From the NCBI RefSeq assembly GCF_014861485.1, contig NZ_JACZHT010000004.1, positions 124,001-188,000 of the forward strand: DNA of 64,000 nt. Direction: 5' to 3'. Origin of the DNA: Phaeovibrio sulfidiphilus (GTDB lineage Bacteria > Pseudomonadota > Alphaproteobacteria > Rhodospirillales > Rhodospirillaceae). Below the pieces are notes generated by a model. That model was not told where the DNA came from, did no database searches, and worked only from the letters and a program-made list of their open reading frames with translations. This document shows, one piece after another, positions 55,259 to 64,000 of the stretch (the first letter of the stretch is position 1; each line of letters begins with the position of its first letter). The position numbers were made by a program, and so were the translations under genes.

Positions 55259-57028
55259 CTAGACCAGGATGGCTCCGGCGTCCTTGTCGATGGGCATGGC
55301 GTCCGTGTCGTTCTCACCCATCAACATCTGGTTGTGGGGGTTGCCGGCGGGAACCATCGGGAAAACGTTCTCCGAGGGGTCAATGCGGCAGTCAACGATC
55401 ACCGGTCCATCCGTCTCGAACATGGTGCGAATCGTGGCATCAAGCTCCGAGGGCTTGTCAACCCGAAGCCCCTTCATGCCATAGGCGTCCGCGAGCTTCA
55501 CCAGGTCGGGCATCATCTCCATGTGGCTTTCCGAGTAGCGGGCCCCGTGCAGCAGCTCCTGCCACTGGCGGACCATGCCCATGTAGTTGTTGTTCATGAC
55601 GAACATCTTCACGGGCAGGCGGTGCTGCATGATGGTGCCCAGTTCCTGCATGTTCATCTGGAACGAGGACTCGCCGGCGATGGCGATCACCAGGGCGTCG
55701 GGGTGGGCGACCTGCGCGCCGATGGCGGCGGGCAGTCCGAAGCCCATGGTCCCCAGCCCGCCCGAGGTCAGGAAGTGCTTGGGTTTTTCCATGGACAGGT
55801 GCTGGGCGGCGAACATCTGGTGCTGGCCGACCTCGGTGCTGTAGTACACCTCGCGGCCCGTATCCCGGGCGAGGGCGCCCAGGCGCTCGATGGCGTACTG
55901 CGGCTTGATGATGCTGTCCGAGTTCTCGTAGCTCAGGGACTTGCGGGCGCGCCAGCGGTCGATCTGCTTCCACCAGCTTTCCATGGCCTCCGGATCCAGG
56001 CGGGCCTGACGGGCGCGCCAGACGTTGCAGAGATCCTCGAGGACATGGCCCACGTCGCCGACGATGCCCACATCCACGATCACGTTCTTGTTGATGGAGG
56101 ACGGGTCGATATCGATCTGGATCTTGGTCGAGTTGGGCGAGAACGCATCCAGGCGCGAGGTCACACGGTCGTCGAAGCGCACGCCGATGCCGATCATGAC
56201 GTCACAGTCGTGCATGGCCAGGTTGGCCTCGTAGGTGCCGTGCATGCCGCACATGCCCAGGAACTGGGGATCCGAGGCCGGGTAGCAGCCCAGGCCCATC
56301 AGGGTCAGGGTCACGGGGGCGCCGGTGGTGCGGATGAACTGGGACAGCAGCTGGGAGGCATGGCTGCCCGAGTTGATCACGCCGCCGCCGCAGTAGAACA
56401 GCGGGCGCTTCGCGCGGGCGATCAGGTCCACGGCGCGCTCGATCTGGCGCACGTCGCCCTTGACCTGCGGGTGGTAGCTCTTGTGACGCACCCGGGACGG
56501 GCCCACGTAGGGGGCCTCGGCCATGGTGATGTCCTTGGGGATGTCCACAAGGACCGGGCCGGGGCGGCCGGTGGAGGCCACCTGGAACGCCTCGTGCAGA
56601 ACCCGGGCAAGATCCTCGGGGCGCTTGACCAGATAGTTGTGCTTGGTGCACGGGCGGGTGATGCCGGTGATGTCCGCCTCCTGGAAGGCGTCATTGCCGA
56701 TCAGGGTCGTGGCCACCTGGCCCGTCAGACACACCAGGGGAATCGAGTCCATGTTGGCGTTGGCCAGACCGGTCACCGTGTTTGTCGCTCCGGGCCCGGA
56801 GGTCACAAGCACAACGCCGACCTTGCCGGTGGAGCGCGCATAGCCCTCGGCCGCATGGACCGCGCCCTGCTCGTGGCGTACGAGAACATGGCGGATGTGG
56901 TTCTGCTTGAAAAGCTCGTCGTACAGGGGAAGGACAGCGCCTCCCGGGTAGCCGAAGACGACTTCCACACCCTGATCGACAAGAGCCTTGAGGACGACTT
57001 CTGCGCCGGTCTTCTTATGGTCAGCCAT
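55259..57028 (-). CDS. ilvB: Acetolactate synthase large (catalytic) subunit
   Basis: A thiamine-pyrophosphate enzyme making acetolactate from pyruvate. The 589 residues include GVEVVFGYPGGAVLPLYDEL, RHEQGAVHAAEGYAR with the catalytic Glu, GPGATNTVTGLANA, GLGTMGFGLPAAIGAQ and the TPP motif ending in MNNNYMGMVRQW. The start of that motif, usually GDGS or GDAS, reads GESS here, so the metal-ligand position carries Glu in place of Asp. ATG 57028 (MADHKKTGAEVV) fits the family start; upstream in-frame residues are not family-like. Confidence 0.95.
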   Translation of the reverse strand: MADHKKTGAEVVLKALVDQGVEVVFGYPGGAVLPLYDELFKQNHIRHVLVRHEQGAVHAAEGYARSTGKVGVVLVTSGPGATNTVTGLANANMDSIPLVCLTGQVATTLIGNDAFQEADITGITRPCTKHNYLVKRPEDLARVLHEAFQVASTGRPGPVLVDIPKDITMAEAPYVGPSRVRHKSYHPQVKGDVRQIERAVDLIARAKRPLFYCGGGVINSGSHASQLLSQFIRTTGAPVTLTLMGLGCYPASDPQFLGMCGMHGTYEANLAMHDCDVMIGIGVRFDDRVTSRLDAFSPNSTKIQIDIDPSSINKNVIVDVGIVGDVGHVLEDLCNVWRARQARLDPEAMESWWKQIDRWRARKSLSYENSDSIIKPQYAIERLGALARDTGREVYYSTEVGQHQMFAAQHLSMEKPKHFLTSGGLGTMGFGLPAAIGAQVAHPDALVIAIAGESSFQMNMQELGTIMQHRLPVKMFVMNNNYMGMVRQWQELLHGARYSESHMEMMPDLVKLADAYGMKGLRVDKPSELDATIRTMFETDGPVIVDCRIDPSENVFPMVPAGNPHNQMLMGENDTDAMPIDKDAGAILV

Positions 57029-57080
57029 GGACGTTACCTGAATGTCTGGAGATAAATTCGGGGAAGCGCAGACTAGTCCC

Positions 57081-58055
57081 TCAAACGCCATCGGTCAACA
57101 GAAAGAGACGAATAAAATTAGCCATATCCGGAGGCAAACTTTCCGGATGTTGCGCCTCGGGTGCGGGCAGCCAGCGAAGCGGCAAACAGACGTCCGCGCG
57201 CAACTGGTGACGCAGCCAGGTGGCCTGCCGTTTGGCGTACTGGCGGGTGGCCGCTTTCGCCAGGTCCAGGGCCTCGGACAGGGGGCATTCGCCCGTTGCG
57301 GCCCGGGCCAGTTCGGGGACTCCCACGGCCCGCATGACCGGAAGCGACGGATCCAGGCCCCGCTTCAGGAGGGCCGCGACCTCGTCCAGGGCACCGTCCT
57401 GGATCATGGCCTCAAGGCGGGCGTCGCAGGCCTGGCGCCGGTCCTCCCTCGGCGGGTCCAGGACCAGAACGCCGCCCCGTCCCGGCAGGCCGGGGACCGC
57501 CGGCGGGTCCGCCCACCACTCCCGGAGGGAGCGCCCGGTGGCCTCCAGCATCTCCCAGGCGCGGACGATTCTCTGGGTGTCTCCCGGACGCAGGAGGGCG
57601 GCCATGGCCGGATCCCGGTCCTGAAGGCGGGCGTGCAGCGCCGCGGGGCCCAGGTCGCGGGCCAGGCGGCGGGTGCTCTCGCGGATGGGGTCGGGGATGG
57701 GGGGCAGGGCGCTCAGGCCCTCGAGGGCGGCCCGGATATAGAGCCCGGTTCCGCCGCACAGCACCGGCAGGCGCCCCGCGGCCCGGGTCTCGGCCACCGC
57801 CTCCCGGGCCATCTCCAGCCAGCGGGCCACGGACCCGGTTTCCGATCCGTCCAGAACCCCGTAAAGCCGGTGGGGTACGCGGGCCAGGTCCCGGTTGTCC
57901 GGGCGGGCGGAGAGGATGCGCAGGTCCGCATAGACCTGCATGCTGTCGGCGTTGATGATGGTGCCGTTCAGGCGCTCGGCCAGGGTCAGCGCGAGGGCCG
58001 ACTTCCCGGAGGCAGTCGGCCCGGCGATAACAAGGAAGGGAGCCTCCGCCGTCAT
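57081..58055 (-). CDS. miaA: tRNA dimethylallyltransferase
   Basis: MiaA adds an isopentenyl group to A37 of tRNAs that read UNN codons. The 324 residues show the P-loop IAGPTASGKSALAL, NADSMQVYADLRILSARP, PHRLYG, GGTGLYIRAAL and RQYAKRQATWLRHQL. The ATG overlaps the ccmI stop by 4 bases (ATGA), so it is translated as the last gene of the ccm operon. Confidence 0.96.
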   Translation of the reverse strand: MTAEAPFLVIAGPTASGKSALALTLAERLNGTIINADSMQVYADLRILSARPDNRDLARVPHRLYGVLDGSETGSVARWLEMAREAVAETRAAGRLPVLCGGTGLYIRAALEGLSALPPIPDPIRESTRRLARDLGPAALHARLQDRDPAMAALLRPGDTQRIVRAWEMLEATGRSLREWWADPPAVPGLPGRGGVLVLDPPREDRRQACDARLEAMIQDGALDEVAALLKRGLDPSLPVMRAVGVPELARAATGECPLSEALDLAKAATRQYAKRQATWLRHQLRADVCLPLRWLPAPEAQHPESLPPDMANFIRLFLLTDGV

Positions 58056-59617
58056 TCGGCGGGCAGGGCGTTCAACTGCTGCAGGGCTCCGGCCCGAAGG
58101 GGGGAGCCCGCCTGGGTCAGCACCAGCACCTGGGACAGGAGCGTGCGGGCGTCTCCGGTCCGGCCGTTGAGGGCGGCGTCCACGCCCAGGTAGTACAGCA
58201 TTTCCGCATCCTGGGGGTTTTCGGCGATGATGCCGCGCATCAGGTCCAGGGCCTCTTTCGGCAGGGGCGCCGGGGAGCCGGATTCGGCTGCCTTTTCGGT
58301 GAGGCACAGGGCCGCGCCCCGGCGGGCCTCCATATCCCTCGGGTGGATGTCGAGGCCCCCGCGATAGGCCTTCAGGGCGCCGTCATAGTCCCCCAGAACC
58401 CGAAGGGAGCGTCCGACCTGCATCCAGGCGGCAAAGTCCCGGGGGGACTCCTGCACCTTGATCCGCCCGGCCTCGGCCATGGCTTCCATCATGGCCTGCT
58501 CCATGGGGGTCAGGTGGCGGTTCAGGGTGGGGCCACCGGCCGCCTTCGGCGCGGACAGCGCTGCGGGTCTGTCGGCTCCGGCCTCCGGCCCGCCTGCGGT
58601 GTCGGTGCCGCCCGCGGTGTTGGTGTCGCCCGCTCCGTCGGTGTCGGCGCCTGTGTCCGCCGGTCCCGCCGGGAGCGGCAGGGCGGCCCAGCTCGCCGCC
58701 GGGTAGTCCAGCGGATGACGGGCCACGATCGCGGCCGCTGACAGATCGCCGCGGGTGGCCACATCCCGGATGCGCTGGTCCAGGTTGATGGACAGTTCGT
58801 TGTTATCGGGAAGCTCGGCGCGCAGATCCTTCCAGATGGCGATGGCATCGGAGAACTCGCCGGCCTGCTCGCGGGCCAGGCCCAGGAACAGGCGGGGCAC
58901 CATCAGGGACCGATCCACGCCCAGGGCCGAGAGGGCCATCTCGCAGGTCTCCCGTGAGACCGTGTCCTCATCCAGAAGGACGGACAGGAACACGCGGTCG
59001 GACAGGATTTCCGGATCCTCCGGCGCAAGGCGGACGGCCTCGGCGGCCTGGTAGCGCGCCTCCTTGGGCTTGCCGGCCTCTTTCAGCAGGAACGCGAGGC
59101 TCATGCGCAGGCCCGCGTTGAAGGTGTCGGTCTCCACGGCCTTGCGGGCGGCGGCCAGCTTTTTCTGCAGGGTCTCGTTCCCGGCCTTCTCCCGCGCCTG
59201 GGCGAGGCGGTTGCTCCAGGGGGCGTCGGGCATGGACGGCTGCCCCAGGAGCCCCACGTACAGCCCGAAGGCCCCAAGGCAGATGAAGGCGATGCTGCCC
59301 AGCGCAAAGAGCGGCCCGAGGGTATCCGGTCCGCGCCCTGTGTCCGGGGAGGCCGCCTTCGGGGAGGGCGAGGGCTCGGAGGCCGTCAGCAGGCGCCGCG
59401 AAATCTCGATGCGGGCAGCCTCGGCCTCGGCCTCGGAGATCCGTCCGCTGGCCCGGTCGGCGTAGATCTCGCCCAGCTGGTCCTTGTAGACCTCCCGGTC
59501 CCAGGCCTGCCGGTCTTCCGCGGCGGCGGGCCGGCGCGCGCGCACGAGCGGCGCCACAACAAGCAGGGACACGCCGATGGACACCACCGTCAGGAGGGCA
59601 AGCATAAGGAGGCTCAT
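58052..59617 (-). CDS. ccmI: Cytochrome c maturation protein CcmI
   Basis: CcmI presents apocytochrome c to the heme ligation complex. The 521 residues begin with a membrane span (about 5-25), then the loop DREVYKDQLGEIYADRASGRISEAEAEAARIEISRRLL, a second span (about 105-125) and a long TPR-containing periplasmic part, interrupted by a Thr/Asp/Gly-rich insert (about 325-345). The ATG overlaps the ccmH stop by 1 base (TAATG). Confidence 0.93.
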   Translation of the reverse strand: MSLLMLALLTVVSIGVSLLVVAPLVRARRPAAAEDRQAWDREVYKDQLGEIYADRASGRISEAEAEAARIEISRRLLTASEPSPSPKAASPDTGRGPDTLGPLFALGSIAFICLGAFGLYVGLLGQPSMPDAPWSNRLAQAREKAGNETLQKKLAAARKAVETDTFNAGLRMSLAFLLKEAGKPKEARYQAAEAVRLAPEDPEILSDRVFLSVLLDEDTVSRETCEMALSALGVDRSLMVPRLFLGLAREQAGEFSDAIAIWKDLRAELPDNNELSINLDQRIRDVATRGDLSAAAIVARHPLDYPAASWAALPLPAGPADTGADTDGAGDTNTAGGTDTAGGPEAGADRPAALSAPKAAGGPTLNRHLTPMEQAMMEAMAEAGRIKVQESPRDFAAWMQVGRSLRVLGDYDGALKAYRGGLDIHPRDMEARRGAALCLTEKAAESGSPAPLPKEALDLMRGIIAENPQDAEMLYYLGVDAALNGRTGDARTLLSQVLVLTQAGSPLRAGALQQLNALPAE

Positions 59618-60123
59618 TACCGGTTCTCCTGCGGTGTTTCATCCAGAAGGGCGCGCAGGCGTTCCTGTTCCTCGGGGGACAGGGGCGCGGGGGCGGTGGG
59701 ATCGCTGCCGGGAGCGGCGCTGGCGCTCCGGGCCCGGAGTGTGCGCACCAGAGCCCATATCCCCACGACCAGCAGCACCCCGGGGGCAGCCCACAGGGCG
59801 TAGGTCGAGGGCTTGACCGGAGGCTCCATCAGGACAAAGTCCCCGTAGCGCTGGACCATGAAGCTGCGGATGTCCGCGTCGCTTTTGCCGTCCTTGAGCA
59901 ACTCGCGGATGCGCAGGCGCATGTCCCGCGCCAGGTCCACGTTTGATTCGTCGATGTTCTCGCTCTGGCAGACGACGCAGCGCAGCCCCTTGGACAGGGC
60001 CCGGGCGCGGCTTTCCAGAGCCGGATCGTCCATGACCTCGTCCGGTCCGATTGCATGGGCGCTCGCGGTGGCCCCCAGCACCAGAGCCAGGCCCAGAAGG
60101 CTGGCCCGAAGGGTTTTTCTCAT
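59617..60123 (-). CDS. ccmH: Cytochrome c-type biogenesis protein CcmH
   Basis: A membrane-anchored thiol-disulfide protein that keeps apocytochrome cysteines reduced. The 168 residues have a signal peptide (about 1-24, ASAHA), the redox motif C49-V-V-C52 in LRCVVCQSENIDESN, VQRYGDFVLMEPP and one C-terminal span (about 105-125). It is the short CcmH/CcmL form, with CcmI encoded separately. ATG 60123 overlaps the ccmG stop (ATGA). Confidence 0.95.
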   Translation of the reverse strand: MRKTLRASLLGLALVLGATASAHAIGPDEVMDDPALESRARALSKGLRCVVCQSENIDESNVDLARDMRLRIRELLKDGKSDADIRSFMVQRYGDFVLMEPPVKPSTYALWAAPGVLLVVGIWALVRTLRARSASAAPGSDPTAPAPLSPEEQERLRALLDETPQENR

Positions 60124-60710
60124 GGCACGTCTTCCTGTGCGGGCACCCGTGCGGTGCACGGGGCGTCTTTCAGTGTCTTGACGGCGGGCGCCAGGATGTC
60201 GTCCCAGACCTCTTTCGTCAGGGGGCCCGAGTGCTTGTAGCGGACGACCCCGCACGGATCGATCAGGTAGGTCTCGGGGGCTCCGGTCACGCCCAGGTCA
60301 ATGGCGAGGCGGGAGTCCGGATCCTGACCCGCCAGAACGTACGGGTCGCCGTTGCGTCTCAGCCAGTCGGCGCCGTCCCGGGGATCCTTCTCATTCCAGT
60401 CCACGCCGTGGATGGCAATGCCCTCCTCGGAGCGCAGGCGCACAAGCTCCTCATGCTCGGCTCGGCACGACACGCACCAGGACCCGAACACGTTCAGCAG
60501 GCTCACCTCGCCCAGAAGCGCGTCCCGGGTCAGGGCGTTCCCCCGGTCCGGAATGGGCTCGAGGGCGAAGTCCGGCAGGGGGACGTCAATCAGCGTCGAG
60601 GGCAGGTTCCGGGGATCCCGGTCCAGGCCGATGTAGAACAGCCCCAGAAGAAGGCCCAGGGCCACAAGGGGAAGCACGCGGAACAGAAGGGTGCGGGTCG
60701 ATGTGCTCAT
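60120..60710 (-). CDS. ccmG: Thiol:disulfide interchange protein CcmG/DsbE
   Basis: A thioredoxin-fold periplasmic reductant for cytochrome c maturation. The 196 residues have one N-terminal span (about 10-28) and a thioredoxin domain with C79-V-S-C82 in FGSWCVSC, GVDWNEK and the GAPETYLID segment with cis-Pro. The overlap with ccmF (ATGA) and ccmH supports a coupled operon. Confidence 0.95.
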   Translation of the reverse strand: MSTSTRTLLFRVLPLVALGLLLGLFYIGLDRDPRNLPSTLIDVPLPDFALEPIPDRGNALTRDALLGEVSLLNVFGSWCVSCRAEHEELVRLRSEEGIAIHGVDWNEKDPRDGADWLRRNGDPYVLAGQDPDSRLAIDLGVTGAPETYLIDPCGVVRYKHSGPLTKEVWDDILAPAVKTLKDAPCTARVPAQEDVP

Positions 60711-62662
60711 GACGGGGTCTTCCGGGACCGGGTGGCGGTGTTGCGTTTCGGAGCGCCCACGCGGTAGCGGCCGTCGGTGAGCGAGATCAGGCCGCCCAGG
60801 GCCATCAGGCCGGCGCCGTACCACAACAGGGGCACACCCGGGTGATAGAAAAAGCGGGCGGCAAAGGTGCCGTCGCCCGAGGACTCGCCGATCACCGCGT
60901 GATAGTCCACCAGCCCGTTCGAGGCGATGGCCGACTCGGTCGTCGGCATGGTCGAGGTGGCGTAGTCCCGGCGCTCCGGGTGGAGAACCGCAACCTCGCG
61001 GCCCTTCTCATCGAGCCGGACGGTTGCGCGCAGGGCCGTGTAGTTCGGGCCCTGGACCTCATCGGCCTCCAGCAAGGTGAAGTCCCGGCCTGCCAGGTGC
61101 CGGGTCTCGCCCGGGCGCATGGCCTGGACCGTCTCGGTCCGCCAGGAGTAGTCGCAGACAATGCCGATCACCATGGCCGCCATGCCCAGGTGCCCCAGGA
61201 CCAGGCCCCAGGTCGCCCGGGGCGGCATGCGCCCGCCGCGCAGGCGCAAGGCGAGCTCGGTCAGGGTTCCGGTCGCGAGCCACACCCCAAGGGCCAGGCC
61301 GATGGCGGTCCAGTAGCGGTCGGCTCCGGCCAGAACGATCACGGCAATCAGGGTCAGGACAAACGCCGCGTCCGCCACCGTGAGCTTGCGCAGGGCTCCG
61401 CGCAGGTCGCCCCGCTTCCAGGGCAGCAGCGGGCCAATGGCCATCAGCACAATGGTGGGGATCATGAGCCACTTGAAGACCAGCTCGTAGAACGGCGGGC
61501 CGACCGTGAGCTTGCCCATGTTCAGCACGTCCGCCACCAGCGGATAGAGAACACCGATCAGGACCGTGGCCGCTGCCGTGGTCATCAGCAGGTTGTTGAC
61601 CAGAAGCGAGCCCTCTTTCGAGTCGGGAGCAAAGAGGGAGCCGCCCTCAAGCTGGGGCGCGCGCCAGGCAAACAGGATCAGGGAGGCGCCGATGGTCAGG
61701 CCCAGCAGCACCAGGATGAACACGCCCCGGGTCGGATCCGAGGCAAAGGCGTGGATCGAGGTGATCACCCCGGAGCGCACAATGAAGGTTCCCACAAGGG
61801 AGAGGGAGAACGTCAGCACCGCAAGGAACACGGTCCAGACCTTCAGGGCGTTGCGCTTCTCCACCACGATGGCCGAGTGCAGCAGCGCGGTTCCGGCAAG
61901 CCAGGGGATGAACGACGCGTTCTCCACCGGATCCCAGGACCACCAGCCGCCCCAGCCCAGCTCGTAGTAGGCCCACCAGGCTCCCAGCGCGATGCCCAGG
62001 GTCAGGAAGACCCAGGCGGCCAGGGTCCAGGGGCGGACCCAGCGGGCCCAGGCGGCGTCGACCCGGCCCTCGATCAGGGCGGCGACCGCCAGCGAGAAGG
62101 CCATGGAGAAGCCCACGTAGCCCGCGTACAGCAGGGGCGGGTGGAAGGCCAGCGCCGGATCCTGGAGCAGGGGGTTGAGCCCCTGGCCGTTCAGGGGGAT
62201 GGCCTCCGGCGGAATGCGCCAGAACGGGTTCGAGGTGAACAGGATGAACAGCAGGAAGCCGGCTGTGACCAGGCCCTGGACCGCAATGGCCCGGGAGCGC
62301 AAGGTGGGGGGCAGGTTGCGGCCCAGCAGGCTGATGGCGAGCGAGAAGGCCGTGAGGATCAGAACCCACAGCAGCAGGGAGCCCTCGTGGTTGGCCCACA
62401 CGCCCGAGATCTTGTAAAGGAGCGGCTTGTCCGTGTGGGAGTTCAGCGCCACCACCAGCACCGAGAAGTCCGAGACCACAAACGCCCAGGTCAGGGCCGC
62501 AAACGAGGCGCCCACCAGGGCGAACAGGGCCAGGGACGATCCCGTCGCCGTGGCCATGAAGTCCGCCCGCTGGCGTGCGGCTCCGGTCAGCAGAACGACC
62601 GCCTGCACCAGGGCCACGAACAGGGCCAGCACCAGGCAGTAGTGTCCAAGCTCGACGATCAT
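60707..62662 (-). CDS. ccmF: Heme lyase CcmF
   Basis: The integral membrane subunit of the heme ligation complex that joins heme to apocytochrome c. The 651 residues contain about 14-15 spans and the Trp-rich WWD motif ELGWGGWWSWDPVENASFIPWL, with NPFWRIPPEAIPLNGQGLNPLLQDPALAFHPPLLY before it. ATG 62662 overlaps the ccmE stop by 4 bases. Confidence 0.96.
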   Translation of the reverse strand: MIVELGHYCLVLALFVALVQAVVLLTGAARQRADFMATATGSSLALFALVGASFAALTWAFVVSDFSVLVVALNSHTDKPLLYKISGVWANHEGSLLLWVLILTAFSLAISLLGRNLPPTLRSRAIAVQGLVTAGFLLFILFTSNPFWRIPPEAIPLNGQGLNPLLQDPALAFHPPLLYAGYVGFSMAFSLAVAALIEGRVDAAWARWVRPWTLAAWVFLTLGIALGAWWAYYELGWGGWWSWDPVENASFIPWLAGTALLHSAIVVEKRNALKVWTVFLAVLTFSLSLVGTFIVRSGVITSIHAFASDPTRGVFILVLLGLTIGASLILFAWRAPQLEGGSLFAPDSKEGSLLVNNLLMTTAAATVLIGVLYPLVADVLNMGKLTVGPPFYELVFKWLMIPTIVLMAIGPLLPWKRGDLRGALRKLTVADAAFVLTLIAVIVLAGADRYWTAIGLALGVWLATGTLTELALRLRGGRMPPRATWGLVLGHLGMAAMVIGIVCDYSWRTETVQAMRPGETRHLAGRDFTLLEADEVQGPNYTALRATVRLDEKGREVAVLHPERRDYATSTMPTTESAIASNGLVDYHAVIGESSGDGTFAARFFYHPGVPLLWYGAGLMALGGLISLTDGRYRVGAPKRNTATRSRKTPS

Positions 62663-63159
62663 GGGCGGGCCTCGTCCGGGGTTTCATGGTCTTTCAGGAA
62701 CTTGGGCAGTCCGGTGTCGTCCGGGGTGGCGTGCTGCCACTGGCCGGTCTCCTTCAGGCTGTCGGCGACCTCGGGAGGCATGTAGTTCTCGTCATGGCGG
62801 GCCAGAACGTTGTCCGCCCGGAAGACCTTGCCGTCCTCGTCCAGCCGGCCCTCGGCGATGACGCCCTGGCCTTCGCGGAACAGGTCCGGGACAAGGCCGG
62901 TGTAGACCACCCGCATCTCGTTCAGGCCGTCCGTGATGGTGAAGGCAAGGCTGGTGCCCTCGCGCTCCACCGAGCCCTCCTCGACCAGTCCGCCGACCCG
63001 GAAGCGCTTTCCGGACTCGATGCCCTTTTCCGCCAGGTCCGTCGGACTGTAGAAGAAGACGATGTTCCCCTCCATCCCGGCGCGCAGCAGGACGCCGGCC
63101 AGAAGAAGGGTGATCACCCCGAGGGCGATGAAGTAAAGCCGACGTTTCCTGCGGTTCAC
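62659..63159 (-). CDS. ccmE: Cytochrome c maturation heme chaperone CcmE
   Basis: CcmE binds heme covalently in the periplasm and carries it to CcmF. The 166 residues have one N-terminal span (about 8-26), an OB-fold domain with VGGLVEEGSVER, and the heme site H122 and Y126 in ARHDENYMPPEV. A flexible C-terminal tail follows. It overlaps ccmD by 4 bases. Confidence 0.95.
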   Translation of the reverse strand: MNRRKRRLYFIALGVITLLLAGVLLRAGMEGNIVFFYSPTDLAEKGIESGKRFRVGGLVEEGSVEREGTSLAFTITDGLNEMRVVYTGLVPDLFREGQGVIAEGRLDEDGKVFRADNVLARHDENYMPPEVADSLKETGQWQHATPDDTGLPKFLKDHETPDEARP

Positions 63160-63332
63160 CGGTTTTCTCCTTCGGTGTCGAGCTGGTTCAGAAGGCGCCG
63201 CGCCCTCGCCCGCGAGGACAGGCTCTCAGCGGTCAGGGCGGCCACAATCAGGAACACAACGGCGTAGGCGCTCCAGATGAAGGCGCCGTAGCCGCCCATG
63301 GCGAAAAAGGATGTGAGGTCGGTGGGGGTCAT
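63156..63332 (-). CDS. ccmD: Heme exporter protein CcmD
   Basis: A 58-residue small membrane protein of the CcmABCD complex that helps release holo-CcmE. It shows FFAMGGYGAFIWSAYAVVFLIVAALTAES, the usual single span with the Gly-Tyr-Gly start, and a basic C-terminal RARARRLLNQL. It lies between ccmC and ccmE as expected. Confidence 0.9.
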   Translation of the reverse strand: MTPTDLTSFFAMGGYGAFIWSAYAVVFLIVAALTAESLSSRARARRLLNQLDTEGENR

Positions 63333-63352
63333 GGCAGGCGCTCCTTCGGGTT

Positions 63353-64000
63353 TCAGTCCGTTCCCAGGGCGCCCAGGGACCGCAGGCGCGCGTTTGTGGC
63401 TTCCGTCTCGGTCCGGACCAGGACCAGAAGGGCAAACAGAAGGTGAAAGGCCAGGGCCATCAGCAGCAGGGCGGTCAGCTGCTCGGGAGCCATGGAGGGG
63501 CCCTGTTTCTTGAACACGGTCGTGGTCTGGTGAAGCGTGTTCCACCACTCGACCGAGAACTTGATCACCGGGATGTTGATCACGCCCACGACGCACAGCA
63601 AAGCCGCAGCCCGGGTGCCCCGCGTGAAGTCGTCAAACGCGTTGGACAGGGCCATGTAGCCCAGGTACAGGAACAAAAGCACCAGCATCGAGGTCATGCG
63701 GGCGTCCCACTCCCACCAAGTGCCCCACATGGGGCGGCCCCAGAGCGAGCCGGTCACCAGGCACAGCAGGGTGAATACGGCGCCAATCGGGGCAATCGCC
63801 CGGGCCAGGTAGTCCGCCAGGGGTTTCTTCCAGATCAGGGACACCAGGGCGCAGGCCGCCATCAGCACGTAGGCCATAAGGCCGATCCAGGCCGAGGGCA
63901 CGTGGACGTACATGATCCGGATGGTGTCTTTTTGCTGGTAGTCCGGGGGCGAGAGCCAGAGCGCCCAGGGCAGGGCGACGGCCAGGGCCACAACGGTCAG
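63353..64000 (-). CDS. ccmC: Heme exporter protein CcmC, 5' truncated by the window
   Basis: CcmC hands heme to CcmE in the membrane. About 215 residues are visible, with the frame open to the window edge (LTVVALAVALP before the first GTG), so the true N-terminus lies outside. The Trp-rich motif GRPMWGTWWEWDARMTS, the HVPSAW segment and six spans are typical. It is the most upstream visible gene of the operon; ccmA and ccmB may lie beyond. Confidence 0.95.
   Translation of the reverse strand: MTVVALAVALPWALWLSPPDYQQKDTIRIMYVHVPSAWIGLMAYVLMAACALVSLIWKKPLADYLARAIAPIGAVFTLLCLVTGSLWGRPMWGTWWEWDARMTSMLVLLFLYLGYMALSNAFDDFTRGTRAAALLCVVGVINIPVIKFSVEWWNTLHQTTTVFKKQGPSMAPEQLTALLLMALAFHLLFALLVLVRTETEATNARLRSLGALGTD

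Noticed and set aside
60842-62785. Plus-strand open frame of 647 codons antisense to ccmF
   Set aside because: It mirrors the CcmF coding frame and has no recognisable domain.

Overview
The window is GC-rich, densely coded chromosomal DNA from an alphaproteobacterium. The best fit is a purple photosynthetic member of the Rhodospirillales. The evidence is a light-harvesting beta/alpha antenna gene pair (34332-34736), a ChvG/ChvI two-component pair, a DUF3126 protein, class II DAHP synthase, and the gene order gpmI-envC-ctpA-yibQ-rppH. No phage, insertion sequence, CRISPR array, rRNA or tRNA gene was found. The species cannot be fixed from the sequence alone.

Layout. 1-8963 (+): glycolytic gpmI (cut at the window start), then an envelope operon (EnvC-like LytM protein, CtpA protease, YibQ-like deacetylase, RppH, a TPR protein and a catalytically dead M48-like protein). 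9328-10800 (+): a membrane diguanylate cyclase with an intact inhibitory site. 11530-16881 (-): aroG, a nicotinate phosphoribosyltransferase-like gene, kdsB, pheA and an arylamine N-acetyltransferase. 17043-19592 (-): chvI-chvG with a good sigma-70-type promoter. 20035-30175 (+): a glycosyltransferase-like protein followed by a complete pseudaminic acid pathway (pseB, pseC, pseF, a pseG-GNAT fusion, pseI). Two extra enzymes, an aldo/keto reductase and a class III aminotransferase, sit inside this cluster. 30246-33276 (-): nitroreductase and UvrD-like helicase. 33422 (+): orphan HigA-type regulator. 34332-34736 (-): antenna genes with their own promoter, intercistronic hairpin and terminator. 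35454 (+): an SDR/epimerase-like protein with a long C-terminal extension. 37971-38752 (+): mdtJ-mdtI. 38879-44822 (-): rpmE, an amino acid:Na+ symporter, rimI-tsaB-ddpX, folB, a pteridine-reductase-like SDR and a DUF3126 protein. 44992 (+): rarA. 46454-53286 (-): uppP and the rod-shape cluster mreB-mreC-mreD-mrdA-rodA. 53569-57028 (-): ilvB-ilvN-ilvC. 57081-64000 (-): miaA and the cytochrome c maturation operon ccmC-D-E-F-G-H-I, joined by stop/start overlaps and cut at the window end.

How it fits together. Much of the window serves the cell envelope: peptidoglycan synthesis and remodelling (mre/mrd/rodA, uppP, ddpX, envC, ctpA), the Kdo precursor (kdsB), surface nonulosonic acid (pse cluster) and envelope stress sensing (chvGI). 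The ccm operon and antenna genes supply respiratory and photosynthetic energy metabolism. The least ordinary parts are the pse cluster with two extra enzymes beside an unusual transferase candidate, the antenna pair lacking several usual pigment-site residues, three proteins with altered active sites (M48-like, SDR-like, LytM), and several short intergenic tandem repeats.
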